Assembly: GCF_032883915.1 (NCBI RefSeq)
Contig: NZ_CP120717.1
Span: 1,432,501-1,496,500 of the forward strand
Origin: Endozoicomonas sp. 8E
GTDB lineage: Bacteria > Pseudomonadota > Gammaproteobacteria > Pseudomonadales > Endozoicomonadaceae
Direction: 5' to 3'
DNA length: 64,000 bases
Shown: piece after piece, positions 52,356 to 61,857 of the stretch
Layout of the letters: every line of letters starts with the position of its first letter
Numbering within the stretch: the stretch's first letter is position 1
The notes under the pieces: model-generated
The model's database searches: none
Told to the model about the DNA's origin: nothing
What the model saw: the letters and a program-made list of their open reading frames with translations, nothing else
Made by a program: the position numbers and the translations under genes

Positions 52356-53370
52356 AAATCAAAGAACTCTGCCATCAAGGCCGCCGACTCCTAAAGACAT
52401 AGCTATCCTGCTTCTCAGTTTGGGAGAAAAAGGAGCGGCGCAGGTATTCAAACACCTTAGCCAACGGGAAGTTCGACAGATCAGCACGACCATGGCGACC
52501 ATCTCACCATTGAAAAGAGATCAGGTTCAGGAGGTGCTGGACCTGTTTTTCCACACCTATCGTTACGACAGTGCCTTGTCTGGTTCCTCAAAAGGCTATC
52601 TTAGCAAGACCTTAAAGCTGGCCCTGGGTGATAAAGAAGCAAAAGGGGTCATGGACTCTATTTTCGGCGGTGAGAGCAATAGTCTGGAAGCGATGAAATG
52701 GATGGACTCGGGAACCATCACTGAACTGATTGTTGATGAGCACCCACAACTTCAGGCGGTGGTATTGACCTATCTGGGAGCCACGCAGGCTACCGACGTA
52801 TTGATGCGCCTTCCAGCCAAGAATCATCAGGATTTATTGTCACGAGTCGCTCGACTGCAAGAATTACACCCATCTATTATCGAAGAGCTTAACATTATAT
52901 TTGATGCCAATGTCGGCAAAATGAGCACCAGCCAGAATACGACCGTCAGTGGTCTTCGTCAGGTGGCCGATATAATGAACCGGATGAATGATACTTCGGT
53001 GCAGAATCTGTTGAGTTACTTTAAGGAGCAGGACAAGAAACTGGCTGAGCAGATTGAACAACAGATGTTCCTCTTTGAACACCTTATGCGCCTCGATGAA
53101 GACGCGCTGCGTAAGGTCATGGCGGAGGTCAGCCAGGATATTCTGGCTCTGGCGCTCAAGGGGGCTGCTCAGGAGATGGTTGATTCTGTGGTAGGTACCA
53201 TGACCAAACGAAGCGCCAAATTCCTGCTTGAAGATATTGAAAACCTCGGCCCGGTGCGTGCCAGTCAGGTTCAGTCTGCCCGAAATGATGTGCTTCGGGC
53301 AGCGCGACAGCTGGCTGCATCCGGTGAGATAGAGCTGAGCTTTAATGATGAGGACGAGATGATCGGGTAA
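52348..53370 (+). CDS. fliG: Flagellar rotor switch protein FliG
   Basis: 340 residues, as in E. coli (331). N-terminal PKDIAILLLSLGEKGAAQVFKHLSQREVRQIS binds FliF; the middle ARM domain has EHPQLQAVVLTYLGATQATDVLMRLP with its EHPQ motif; the C-terminal torque domain has DEDALRKVMAEVSQDILALALKGA with the charged residues that face the stator, then MTKRSAKFLLEDIENLGPVRASQVQ. Confidence 0.96.
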   Translation: MSENQRTLPSRPPTPKDIAILLLSLGEKGAAQVFKHLSQREVRQISTTMATISPLKRDQVQEVLDLFFHTYRYDSALSGSSKGYLSKTLKLALGDKEAKGVMDSIFGGESNSLEAMKWMDSGTITELIVDEHPQLQAVVLTYLGATQATDVLMRLPAKNHQDLLSRVARLQELHPSIIEELNIIFDANVGKMSTSQNTTVSGLRQVADIMNRMNDTSVQNLLSYFKEQDKKLAEQIEQQMFLFEHLMRLDEDALRKVMAEVSQDILALALKGAAQEMVDSVVGTMTKRSAKFLLEDIENLGPVRASQVQSARNDVLRAARQLAASGEIELSFNDEDEMIG

Positions 53371-53421
53371 TGCCAATCAATATCCATCACGTTTTTCATA
53401 ATACTAACAGCAGGTTGGTTC

Positions 53422-54180
53422 ATGACAAACAGACAAAAAATATGGCAGCCTGAAACAGCTGCCTTCAAACGGTTTCTCTTTCCGGTCCATCGCAAGCCGG
53501 GGGAAGTTCAGAGTTCAGAGATAGATCAACAAACTGCCGACCACAGCGCTTTCCAGCCTGAAGAAACGGTTCAAAATAAAGTGCCAGCCACCCGGGAATC
53601 CATTGAGCCCTCTGCTGAAGTATTGCAGAGTATTCTGGAGCAGGGTATTGAGAAAGGCTATGCCAAAGGTGTGGAAGAAGGCCGCCGAATGGGCTTTGAA
53701 GAAGGAAGAGAGCTGGGCGTCAGAGAAGGTGGGCGTATTGCTACTGAGGAGCAGAAAAAACTGGTATCCCTGCTGCGAAAAGAAATGTCTGAATTTCGCT
53801 CTGGTGGCAATTATGGCGGCGACGAAAAGATCAGCTGGCTGGGAAAAGTTATAGAAGAAACCTGTCGTCAGGTAGTGCGCCGGGAACTGATGACTTCTCC
53901 GGAACAGATAGTCTCTGTAGTCAGGGAAACTCTGAGTATCATGCCTGAGGATGCTCAGTACACCATTCATGTGAATCCGGTCAATGCGGAGTTGCTCAAG
54001 AAACTCAAACCAGATTTTGGTGCGGCCTGGCAGGTCGTCGAAGATCATGAATTACAAATGAACGACTGCCGGATTATTTCCAGCCAGACAGAAGCGGAAG
54101 CACGCATGGAATCCCGGCTGGTGGAGTGTCTCGATATCATTCGTGAAAACTTGCCTGCTGCAATGGAGGACGCAGGTTAA
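53422..54180 (+). CDS. fliH: Flagellar export ATPase regulator FliH
   Basis: 252 residues. Stator-like partner that keeps FliI inactive until docking. It has the glycine-heptad helix GIEKGYAKGVEEGRRMGFEEGRELGVREGGR typical of FliH (repeated Gly at every fourth residue) and the C-terminal VEECRRVVRRELMTSPEQIVSVVRETL-like segment. It overlaps fliI by one base. Confidence 0.92.
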   Translation: MTNRQKIWQPETAAFKRFLFPVHRKPGEVQSSEIDQQTADHSAFQPEETVQNKVPATRESIEPSAEVLQSILEQGIEKGYAKGVEEGRRMGFEEGRELGVREGGRIATEEQKKLVSLLRKEMSEFRSGGNYGGDEKISWLGKVIEETCRQVVRRELMTSPEQIVSVVRETLSIMPEDAQYTIHVNPVNAELLKKLKPDFGAAWQVVEDHELQMNDCRIISSQTEAEARMESRLVECLDIIRENLPAAMEDAG

Positions 54181-55508
54181 TGCCTCTTTCTGATGATCTT
54201 ATTGAAAAACTGAAGACCGTACCTGTTGCCAAATTATCCGGAAAGATCTCAGCTATAAAAGGTCTTCTTCTGGAAGCGCAGGGATTACGATTACCCATTG
54301 GTCAACTTTGTCATATCAATATGCGCAGTGGTCGTCAGGTAGAAGCAGAAGTGGTTGGATTTGACGGTGCCAGTCAGTTTCTGATGCCCCTCTCAACGAC
54401 AATGGAAGGCCTGGCTGCCGGAGATAGAATCATTCCCGTTTCTCTCAATCACACCATGCCTGTGGGGGAAGAACTGTTAGGGCGGGTGGTAGATGCTATG
54501 GGTAAGCCGCTTGATTCCAGTGCCTTGACTCTGTCTGACCGAATCTCAATCCATTCACCCCCCCTTAACCCTATGATCAGGAGGCCGGTCGATGAGCCAC
54601 TGGAAGTGGGAGTGAGAGTGATCGACAGTTTGCTGACTTTAGGAAAAGGGCAAAGAGTAGGATTGTTTGCTGGCAGTGGAGTGGGCAAAAGCACGTTGAT
54701 GGGCATGATGACCCGTAATACCCGGGCGGATGTTACGGTTGTCGGTCTGATCGGTGAACGTAGTCGGGAAGTGAAGGAGTTTGTGGATCAGATTCTGGGT
54801 ATGGAAGGTCGGGAAAAAGCAGTTGTGGTGGCATCACCCGGTGACGAATCGCCCGTGCGCAGAATTCGTGCTGCACTCTATTGTCATCAAATTGCCGAGT
54901 ATTTCAGAGACCAGGGTAAATCAGTTCTGCTGCTGATGGACTCCCTTACCCGTTACGCCCAGGCTCACCGTGAAATCGCGCTGGCTGTGGGTGAAGCTCC
55001 GGCTGCAAAAGGTTTTCCGCCTTCGGTATTCAGTAAGATTCCGATACTGCTGGAGCGGGCCGGAACGGGAACCGGTGAAGGTTCAGTAACGGCCATCTAT
55101 ACCGTACTGGCAGAAGGTGATGATATGCAGGAGCCTGTAGTAGACACTGCCCGCTCCATTCTGGATGGACATATTGTGCTAAGTCGTGAGCTGGCGGAAA
55201 GAGGGCATTTCCCGGCCATTGACCTGGAGGCCTCTATCAGCAGAACCATGTCTCAGTTGATAACAGAAGAACATGAAACCTGTGCCCAGGTGTTCCGACG
55301 TTACCATGCCCGGTATAATGAGTTCAGAGAACTTATGGCTATAGGGGCTTACAAACCCGGAGCTGATCCAGAGCTTGACAAAGCGATTGAACATCGTCCG
55401 CAGATGGAGCGTTTCCTCCAGCAGAGCCGATATGAACAGGTTGATCTCTCTGGCAGTGTTCAACAACTGATAAATATCTGGCAGCCTGATCAGGTTGTTA
55501 CATCATGA
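54180..55508 (+). CDS. fliI: Flagellar type III export ATPase FliI
   Basis: 442 residues. F1-beta-like ATPase energising export of rod, hook and filament subunits. Walker A is GLFAGSGVGKSTLMGMM near residue 165, Walker B VLLLMDSLTRYAQAHREIALAVGE, and the export-specific GFPPSVFSKIPILLERAG segment follows. It overlaps fliJ by four bases (ATGA). Confidence 0.95.
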   Translation: MPLSDDLIEKLKTVPVAKLSGKISAIKGLLLEAQGLRLPIGQLCHINMRSGRQVEAEVVGFDGASQFLMPLSTTMEGLAAGDRIIPVSLNHTMPVGEELLGRVVDAMGKPLDSSALTLSDRISIHSPPLNPMIRRPVDEPLEVGVRVIDSLLTLGKGQRVGLFAGSGVGKSTLMGMMTRNTRADVTVVGLIGERSREVKEFVDQILGMEGREKAVVVASPGDESPVRRIRAALYCHQIAEYFRDQGKSVLLLMDSLTRYAQAHREIALAVGEAPAAKGFPPSVFSKIPILLERAGTGTGEGSVTAIYTVLAEGDDMQEPVVDTARSILDGHIVLSRELAERGHFPAIDLEASISRTMSQLITEEHETCAQVFRRYHARYNEFRELMAIGAYKPGADPELDKAIEHRPQMERFLQQSRYEQVDLSGSVQQLINIWQPDQVVTS

Positions 55509-55924
55509 GCAAGGTTCAGCGCCTGGAAAAAGCACAGTCCGCACTGGAAAAAAAGAGCCAGTTAACTAAAAGAGAGAAACAGCATGCCGAGCAGAGTCTG
55601 GCTTCTCTCAACTCCCAGAAAGAGTTGTTAAATGATGCCCGGAAATCCTGCGATAGTCGTCCTGGAGAAAAACTTTCATCACTATCCTGCTGGGGTCGCA
55701 ATCAGTTTGTTGAATTACTTGCAGATGTTTCTGTTTTGCTGGAAGAGAAGATAAAAGCAGAGTCTGGAAATCTCGAGCAAATTAACCAGCGGCTGGAAGA
55801 AGAGCGCAGAATGACCAGCGGCGTTGAACATTTAAAAAACAAAGAAACCGAAAAACAGCAGCAAAAACAGCTTCGGGATGAACTTCAGGAGACAGATCGA
55901 CTGCTGCAGCGCACCCCTCGCTAA
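55505..55924 (+). CDS. fliJ: Flagellar export protein FliJ
   Basis: 139 residues, almost wholly coiled coil (LEKAQSALEKKSQLTKREKQHAEQSLASL...NQRLEEERRMTSG), the FliJ stalk that links the FliI ring to FlhA. The stop codon is the first bases of a 165-bp palindromic repeat, so the insertion may have replaced the native 3' end. No fliK follows, although fliK is the usual next gene. Confidence 0.88.
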   Translation: MSKVQRLEKAQSALEKKSQLTKREKQHAEQSLASLNSQKELLNDARKSCDSRPGEKLSSLSCWGRNQFVELLADVSVLLEEKIKAESGNLEQINQRLEEERRMTSGVEHLKNKETEKQQQKQLRDELQETDRLLQRTPR

Positions 55925-56086
55925 GTACCTGGCCAGTTGGTTTCGCATATTCTGGCGAGTGGATTTTTTCATCCTTCAAGGCGCAACGACGGGCGCGTAG
56001 CCATAGCTACGCAACCAGAGTTGGAACGCAGAAGGATGGAAAAAGCCGCCGTCCAGAATATGAGGAACCAACTGGTTAGGTACTTA
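55922..56086. repeat. 165-bp MITE-like palindromic element after fliJ
   Basis: The outer arms are inverted repeats of about 55 bases with a few mismatches: TAAGTACCT at the left end matches AGGTACTTA at the right, followed inward by CCAGTTGGTT and CATATTCTGG on both sides. The centre contains a perfect stem-loop GCGTAGC CATA GCTACGC (55995-56012). It has no coding capacity. It starts at the fliJ stop codon and lies directly before the accessory M78/PIN pair. Confidence 0.85.
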
Positions 56087-56102
56087 ATTCTGGTTGGATT
56101 TT

Positions 56103-56134
56103 AAAAAGCCTTAGAGGTGTTCTGAGGCTTTTTT
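56103..56134 (+). terminator. Intrinsic terminator of the fliE-J block
   Basis: AAAAAGCCTTAGA pairs with TCTGAGGCTTTTT (one G-U pair) around GGTGT, and the right arm runs into six T. It separates the flagellar block from the inserted gene pair. Confidence 0.85.
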
Positions 56135-56304
56135 GTGTTTGGGGATTGTACGGTTGCTCCAGTTTTGATTTTGGGCTTTTGCCCCCTTTAACGGCTGCCT
56201 ATTCTGTTTGGTTTTTAAATTTTCGTGCGCTAGAGTTGGGTCTTGTCGATAACAATATACAATCTCGCGCTGCTTTGAGCTGCTGGCAAAATAAGAGGTA
56301 GCCT

Positions 56305-57288
56305 ATGACCGTCGCCAACCCAATGAAAAAATTAGTAGATAGGTTAGCCAGCACAGGTTTTTCCGCTGCTTTTATTAATGATTTGATGCCCGTCTGGTGG
56401 GATAAGAGCCTCGAAAAATCAGAACAGTCGATGTTATTGCTCAAGATGCATTTTTCGAAGAATCTCGGGTTGGATCTTGCTTCATTACTCGATAACCGAA
56501 GGAGTGTAAAGTTTCAGCTTGCTGAAAATGTCCACTACAAGCTCACCAAAAATAAAAAAGAAGATCAGGTTGTACTTAGTCAATCTCTAGCCAGAAGCAT
56601 GGCTAAGCTGGTTGCGTCAGCAGCAGTAAGGGGATATAAGCCTTTGCCTAAAAATGCTGGTTTGATCCGGCAGAAGATATTAAAAGACCACCCTTGGACG
56701 GGATTTGATAACCTGGTTGATTATTGCTGGAGTCGTGGTATTCCTGTCATTTATTTGAGCCGTTTACCCAAAGGTGCAAAGAAGTTTGAAGGCATGGTTG
56801 TTGACGTTGATGGTCGGCCAGTAATAGTGTTGGCCAAGAAAAGTAGCGACCCTTCATGGCAACTCTTTGTCCTCGCTCATGAAATAGGTCACATTGGTTG
56901 CGGTCATGTGAAAGAGGGTGCTGGCTACCTTGATGAAGTTGTTGACAGTGATGACGATAATCCCAAAGAAAAAGAGGCAACGGCATACGGCTTAAAACTT
57001 CTTACAGGTAGTAGTCGTACCCCGATTGGCCCAAAAAGTGGGGGACTGACAGGTCGCCAGTTGGCAAAGGCATCCAAAGATTATGGACGAAAGCACCAGG
57101 TTGAGCCGGGGCACATTGCACTGAACTACGCGCATAACCAGAACTTTATAGCTGTTGGCAACGCTGCGTTGAAAACTATAGGCGGCCATTACGATGCTGT
57201 TGAGTATGTCAGGGACGCTCTTAAGCAAAACATTGATGAAACAGAAATCCCCAAAGATAGCAGGTACGTTTTGAGTCGTCTTGTATAA
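56305..57288 (+). CDS. ImmA/IrrE-type (M78) zinc metallopeptidase
   Basis: 327 residues. The zinc site is complete: His192-Glu-Ile-Gly-His196 in VLAHEIGHIGCGH and a third ligand Glu224 in KEKEATAYG, the layout of the M78/DUF955 family. ImmA-type enzymes cleave repressor partners and often release mobile-element or toxin-antitoxin genes. The N-terminal 100 residues (INDLMPVWWDKSLEKSEQSM..., DQVVLSQSLARSMAKLVASAA) are helical and unlike a standard Xre helix-turn-helix. GAGGT lies before the ATG. The PIN-like gene follows after 21 bases, so the two are probably cotranscribed. Confidence 0.85.
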   Translation: MTVANPMKKLVDRLASTGFSAAFINDLMPVWWDKSLEKSEQSMLLLKMHFSKNLGLDLASLLDNRRSVKFQLAENVHYKLTKNKKEDQVVLSQSLARSMAKLVASAAVRGYKPLPKNAGLIRQKILKDHPWTGFDNLVDYCWSRGIPVIYLSRLPKGAKKFEGMVVDVDGRPVIVLAKKSSDPSWQLFVLAHEIGHIGCGHVKEGAGYLDEVVDSDDDNPKEKEATAYGLKLLTGSSRTPIGPKSGGLTGRQLAKASKDYGRKHQVEPGHIALNYAHNQNFIAVGNAALKTIGGHYDAVEYVRDALKQNIDETEIPKDSRYVLSRLV

Positions 57289-57309
57289 CCCAAAAGGTGT
57301 AATGGGTAA

Positions 57310-57948
57310 ATGTTCGGTTTGATCGATACCGATGCTGCTTATAAACTTTCTTGCTGCCGCCTTCTGGATGAAGCATCTACGTACTTAAAGTTAAGTGGCT
57401 TCCGTGCTCTTGAAGCAATGCCTCATGTGGTTGAAAAACAAATATTTGGTGATAAACAATACGGATACAACAAACCTTCAGTCAGGAGCAGGATCACAAA
57501 AGAAGTAAAAGCAATCCCCAGAATGAAAGAAGCACACGTAGAGGATGTCTTTTTGCTGTCTACCTTGCAGGACGCTTTTGACCATGGGGAAGCTTTTTTA
57601 TTATATAGGGCAATAAAAGATGGGCAAATGTTGCTGGTGAGTGGCGACAAAAGATTCTGCAAGGCGTTGGGGAAAAAGCCGGAAATCTTAAAAGCGTGCT
57701 CTCATTTGGAGGGTAAAATGATATGTCTGGAGCACTTGATTCTATGCCTTATCGAATCGTACCAATTCAGGTATGTCTGTGATCGAGTGGCTCCTGCCCG
57801 TCACTGCGATACAACCCTCAGGCTTTCTTTCAATCAAGGCGAAGAAAGTCGGGAGGCTTCGGTTGTAGAAGCATTGGTTTCTTTTTCAAAAGATGCTGTA
57901 AGATCCCTGGGGAGTTTAGCTTATAGCTATAAGCCCTGGTATGAATAG
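57310..57948 (+). CDS. PIN-like domain protein, partner of the M78 peptidase
   Basis: 212 residues. Acidic residues are placed as in PIN nucleases: Asp6/Asp8 in GLIDTDAAYKL, Asp91 or Glu94 in LQDAFDHGEAFLL and Asp113 in LLVSGDKRFCKAL. This suggests RNA-cleaving activity, but similarity to a specific toxin family such as VapC is weak and the protein is longer than VapC. The C-terminal third (about 140-212) is unrelated. Pairing with an M78 peptidase suggests a toxin/antitoxin-like or defence module; this is inference. Confidence 0.65.
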   Translation: MFGLIDTDAAYKLSCCRLLDEASTYLKLSGFRALEAMPHVVEKQIFGDKQYGYNKPSVRSRITKEVKAIPRMKEAHVEDVFLLSTLQDAFDHGEAFLLYRAIKDGQMLLVSGDKRFCKALGKKPEILKACSHLEGKMICLEHLILCLIESYQFRYVCDRVAPARHCDTTLRLSFNQGEESREASVVEALVSFSKDAVRSLGSLAYSYKPWYE

Positions 57949-58075
57949 CTCTCCAGCTCTGCCCCTTACCTCGTTCCCCAAGCTAATAACAAAATCCAGT
58001 GGATTGCCCGTTGGCAATCACTGATTTAAAGGTTAACCTGATGCTTCATAAGGTACTTTATGCAGGGAAGCATCC

Positions 58076-58804
58076 ATGCCGCTTTTGATACCGCATTTCA
58101 GACCGCTTTTCAGATCATCCATACTCATCGCCTCGCTATTTTCTCCTCACACCGCTTCTGATACAGACCTCGCAAAAGAGATTGAACGCAGAGTTTATCA
58201 ATCCGTTGAAAAAGCAGTGGCCGGTTTTATTCAATCGATTCCCGGTGCCCGCTATGAACTGAAAGTCCGCCCTCTTTCTTCCAGTAAATCCCGAAGAACC
58301 TGCAAAGGCAACCTGTCTGTTTCTGCAGCTTCCGGAGCGCGTCCGCCTGTGGGGGTTGTCAAACGAATTGTAGAATGCCCTGGTGAATGGCGAATGACGG
58401 TGATGACTGAAAGTAAGATTTTGGTGCCTGTTATTCACAGTGCTCGTGCTCTGGCCAGAGGGCAGAGGCTGACCAGCGATGTTCTTGTGTTTCGGGAAGC
58501 CGATTACAGCAGGCTGAGAGGTCAGTTTTTTACTGAAATCAATGAAATCAGGGGGAGAGTCATCAAACGCAGTATAGGTGCACAGAAACTGATTTCAGCC
58601 AATATGCTCGAAAAAGACTATTTGATTCGCAAGGGGGAAATCGTCCAGATTATTGCCGGCGGGAATGGACTAGAGGTTTCTATGTCCGGGGTGTCTCTGG
58701 ATGATGGCGAAATACAGGAAACCATTCGGGTAAGAAACCGGTCTTCCGGCAAAATTGTGCATGCAGAAGTTATCAGCACAGGAAAGGTTCGAATTCGTCA
58801 TTAA
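58076..58804 (+). CDS. flgA: Flagellar P-ring assembly chaperone FlgA
   Basis: 242 residues with signal peptide to about SPHTAS|DT and GGGAAG before the ATG. The C-terminal SAF domain has VPVIHSARALARGQRLTSDVLVFREADY and GRVIKRSIGAQKLISANMLEKDYLIRKGEIVQIIAGGNGLEVSM. It helps FlgI polymerise in the periplasm. It is separated from the flgB operon by about 14 kb and lies alone between two accessory loci. Confidence 0.9.
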   Translation: MPLLIPHFRPLFRSSILIASLFSPHTASDTDLAKEIERRVYQSVEKAVAGFIQSIPGARYELKVRPLSSSKSRRTCKGNLSVSAASGARPPVGVVKRIVECPGEWRMTVMTESKILVPVIHSARALARGQRLTSDVLVFREADYSRLRGQFFTEINEIRGRVIKRSIGAQKLISANMLEKDYLIRKGEIVQIIAGGNGLEVSMSGVSLDDGEIQETIRVRNRSSGKIVHAEVISTGKVRIRH

Positions 58805-58820
58805 TTTTTTTCTGAATACG

Positions 58821-58879
58821 CTAATCAGCGTCTGATTAGATGTTTTATCAAAAAATTAACTAATCAGCAGATGATTTAG
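58821..58879 (+). promoter_or_regulatory. Two palindromic operator-like sites before the M-S-like gene
   Basis: CTAATCAG CGT CTGATTAG at 58821-58839 is a perfect 8-bp inverted repeat; CTAATCAGCAGATGATTTAG at 58860-58879 is an imperfect second copy, 39 bases downstream. They lie 40-100 bases before the start codon. Paired palindromes of this kind are typical regulator sites. Confidence 0.5.
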
Positions 58880-58918
58880 TCAATAACCATTAAATTAACC
58901 CTTTCAGAGAATGATTTT

Positions 58919-60697
58919 ATGAGCCGCGACATTGTTAATGCCCTTATTCCGGGTACGTTACAGAATAAAAACTGGTATCAGGCTTACCTGGTTCTGCTTG
59001 GGCAGCTCTTTGCCTGGGCAAGGTTGTGTGAAATGGAGTTTTTGCCGGAGCGAGAGTTGCCAGACAATCATTCAGAACTTGAACAGCTGTTCAGAGAAAT
59101 CGGACAGAAAAAAGTACCGGAGACATTCGCCAATGCAGATCAACGTATCTGGCAAATAGCCTGGCAACAGGGTGATGAGTTACCTGGACAGATCCCGATA
59201 GATGAAATCACCCGAGCCTGCCACTCAGTGATGACCGCAAAGAGGCATAAGCTACTGAAGTACAATGAGATTCCTCTGGCCTTGCAGCGCCGCTTCAGAC
59301 CCCTCTCCTCGGCACTGCCCGAAGCCATTGGCGGGCTGCTGGAGGCACTGTCCGAACCAGTTGGCAGTTGCTACCTGCCCAATGCGGATAGTTTTATTCT
59401 GGGAGCGGATCTTGCGCTCACCGGCCAGGTTTATTCTGAGCAGTCTTCTATCAATAGCCTGGATGCTTTGAGTGTTCTGATTAATCCGGATATTCATATT
59501 GCCCGGGGGCATCCGGTACTTGAACCTGCTTTTTTTAAATCGGGCCAGCTACAAAAGTTTGACCATGGGGTGGGTCTTCTGACAGCAGACCACCGTTATA
59601 AAGTGAATGAAGTTCGAGATATTTTCCAACGGTTGGATACCCAGGTTCGTAATGAAGAAATGTTGTTTATCCGGCATATGTTCTGGCGCTGTTCCGAACA
59701 GGTTGTCATTGCTGTGCCGGGGGTGTTTCTTCAGAAAAATACCGAGCATCATATTGCCTTTCGCCGCTGGTTATTAAAACAGAACAGGCTACACGCTATT
59801 ATTAAGCTGCCCAAAGGACTGCTTCCCGGTCGGGCCACGCCACTTTATGTGCTGGTGGCAAAAAGACAGGTTACTGATAATGTGCATTTGATAGATGCCA
59901 GTAGCGACTACTTCAAAGTTACCCCTGTCCGCAAAAAGGGAGCAGCCAAAATTCAGCTGAATAATGTGGATGTCATTCTTGAACAAATGAATGATGAAAC
60001 AGTAAACCCTCGTTTCTCCAAAAAACTGGACAAAAGGCAGTTGATTCAGGGGAGCGTTATTCTTGATCCCGGACATTATTGTGCTGACACCCGACGCATT
60101 GATTTACTCGGAAAGCCTTTAGCTGCCAGTCATTTAGAGTCACAGGTCGATATCATAAGAGCTCAGGCTCTGCGTGATAATAGTCTGGAAAAACAGGTAT
60201 TTCTGGAAGTAACAGCCAATGACATTAATGAGGCTGGAGAGATTGAGCACCCTGAAAAAGAAATTCATGTTGATGAAAAAGGGCTGAAGCGAGCAAAGCA
60301 ACAGTTACTGCGACCAGGAGATGTTCTGCTGGTTATTAAGGGACAGGCGGGGCGAATTGCCATTGTACCGGATGTCTGTGGGTTAAACTGGGTGGCCAAT
60401 CAGTCCTTTGTCATTCTTCGACTGAAGAAAAATACTTATCTCAATAGCTCTATTGTTTTGTTTCGATTCCTGCGCTCGCAAACCGGAAAAATGTTGCTTG
60501 ACAGTATTTGTACAGAAAGTCAGGTGCCGTTTATTCATGGCAATGATTTAAAACAACTTCCTGTTCCCGAGTGGTCTTCCATTGAACAAAGGCAGGCAGA
60601 ACAGTCTCACAGAGAAATTCTCAAACTCTATGCCCAGGTTCGGTTTATTCGTGATAAAGCGCGAATGATAGAAAGTGAGTTGTTAAAAGAAGCTTGA
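58919..60697 (+). CDS. Type I R-M-like methylase-specificity fusion, catalytic motifs lost
   Basis: 592 residues. Middle region about 130-320 follows the N-6 adenine methylase (HsdM) fold: [37 protein letters not shown] is a clear HsdM segment. The SAM motif DPACGSGG is replaced by [13 protein letters not shown] and the catalytic NPPF by GLLTADHRY. The C-terminal 200 residues resemble an HsdS target-recognition domain: [55 protein letters not shown]-binding or structural rather than methylating role is inferred. No HsdR is present. Its last 15 bases overlap the convergent fliP. Confidence 0.7.
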   Translation: MSRDIVNALIPGTLQNKNWYQAYLVLLGQLFAWARLCEMEFLPERELPDNHSELEQLFREIGQKKVPETFANADQRIWQIAWQQGDELPGQIPIDEITRACHSVMTAKRHKLLKYNEIPLALQRRFRPLSSALPEAIGGLLEALSEPVGSCYLPNADSFILGADLALTGQVYSEQSSINSLDALSVLINPDIHIARGHPVLEPAFFKSGQLQKFDHGVGLLTADHRYKVNEVRDIFQRLDTQVRNEEMLFIRHMFWRCSEQVVIAVPGVFLQKNTEHHIAFRRWLLKQNRLHAIIKLPKGLLPGRATPLYVLVAKRQVTDNVHLIDASSDYFKVTPVRKKGAAKIQLNNVDVILEQMNDETVNPRFSKKLDKRQLIQGSVILDPGHYCADTRRIDLLGKPLAASHLESQVDIIRAQALRDNSLEKQVFLEVTANDINEAGEIEHPEKEIHVDEKGLKRAKQQLLRPGDVLLVIKGQAGRIAIVPDVCGLNWVANQSFVILRLKKNTYLNSSIVLFRFLRSQTGKMLLDSICTESQVPFIHGNDLKQLPVPEWSSIEQRQAEQSHREILKLYAQVRFIRDKARMIESELLKEA

Positions 60698-61417
60698 TGC
60701 CAGGGTACCCATAATCATGGCCCAGCCGTCTACCAGAACAAACAGCATTAATTTGAAAGGCAGCGAAATCATCTGGGGTGACAACATAATCATACCCATG
60801 GCCATGAGAACACTGGCCACTACCAGGTCAATCACCAGAAAGGGGATGTATATAACAAAGCCAATTTGAAAGGCGGTTTTCAATTCACTGGTAACAAAAG
60901 CGGGAATAGCGATGGAGAAAGGTGTTTCAGCAACATCGATCGGTGGAGTGATATCGGCAATTTGATAAAACAATTCCAGATCCGTATCTCTGGTCTGGCG
61001 TAGCATAAAATCTTTGACAGGAATTTCCGCCTGTTTTAGAGCCTCCATCAGTGTCAACTGATCATCCAGATAAGGTTCTACCGCCTGAGTATAAACAAGC
61101 CCAAATAATGGTTGCATTATAATCAGGGTCAGTGCCAACGATATTCCAAGCAAAACCTGAGTCGGGGGAGTTTGCTGTAATCCCAGAGCCTGACGCAGAA
61201 TCGCCAGAACAATAATAATCCGGGTAAAAGACGTCATCATCAACAGCGCAGCAGGAATAAAGCTCAGTGCCGTCATCAGAATCAGAATCTGAAGACTGGC
61301 GCTGTATTCCTGAGAATCGCCATTACTGGTGACCGTCATTAATGGAAAGCCTTCCTGTCCCCAGCTGAGTGACGGAGTCAGGAGAAATGTCAGGCCGGCA
61401 TAGATCAGAAACCTCAT
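60683..61417 (-). CDS. fliP: Flagellar export gate protein FliP
   Basis: 244 residues from the ATG at 61417; an in-frame GTG at 61423 is possible. Signal peptide [20 protein letters not shown], then four membrane segments with the FliP signature [41 protein letters not shown] and, at the end, [22 protein letters not shown]. It is preceded directly by fliN with no fliO between. fliQ and fliR do not follow; the next gene is the convergent M-S-like fusion. Confidence 0.94.
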   Translation of the reverse strand: MRFLIYAGLTFLLTPSLSWGQEGFPLMTVTSNGDSQEYSASLQILILMTALSFIPAALLMMTSFTRIIIVLAILRQALGLQQTPPTQVLLGISLALTLIIMQPLFGLVYTQAVEPYLDDQLTLMEALKQAEIPVKDFMLRQTRDTDLELFYQIADITPPIDVAETPFSIAIPAFVTSELKTAFQIGFVIYIPFLVIDLVVASVLMAMGMIMLSPQMISLPFKLMLFVLVDGWAMIMGTLASSFF

Positions 61418-61426
61418 AGTCACAGG

Positions 61427-61825
61427 TCAGGCCAGATTTTTCAGACGTTCTGATTCGCTGATGACATCCAGCAAGCGAATACCGTACTTATCGTTGATCA
61501 CCACAACTTCGGCGTAGGCGACCAGGGTACCATTGACTTTCACTTCCAAAGGCTCGGAGGCTTCTTTCTCCAGCTCTACAATTGAGCCTTTATTAAGGTG
61601 CATTAGCTCACCAATGTTAATTTCGGTGCTGCCCAGCTCCAGAGAAAGTGTCACTGGAATATCAAGAATCATGCCCAGATCACTGACTGACTGCGGCGGG
61701 TTGTTGTTATCTTCAATCTCTTTGGAGTTGGTTTCTGATTCCAGACTGTCCTGGAGACTGACACTATCATCTGCAGGTTGTGGCGAAGCTATTTCCTGCT
61801 CGTTTTCATTTTCTTCATTACTCAT
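61427..61825 (-). CDS. fliN: Flagellar C-ring protein FliN
   Basis: 132 residues. The acidic N-terminal extension (residues 1-48) is followed by the SpoA domain: ILDIPVTLSLELGSTEINIGELMHLNKGSIVELEKEASEPLEVKVNGTLVAYAEVVVINDKYGIRL, the diagnostic FliN sequence. It is four bases from fliP in the same operon. Confidence 0.95.
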   Translation of the reverse strand: MSNEENENEQEIASPQPADDSVSLQDSLESETNSKEIEDNNNPPQSVSDLGMILDIPVTLSLELGSTEINIGELMHLNKGSIVELEKEASEPLEVKVNGTLVAYAEVVVINDKYGIRLLDVISESERLKNLA

Positions 61826-61857
61826 AGATTTTTTTCCTCAGGCTGTTGGACTTCTGC

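Noticed and set aside
58136-58438. 100-codon minus-strand frame opposite flgA
   Set aside because: Antisense to the conserved flgA frame, no ribosome-binding site.
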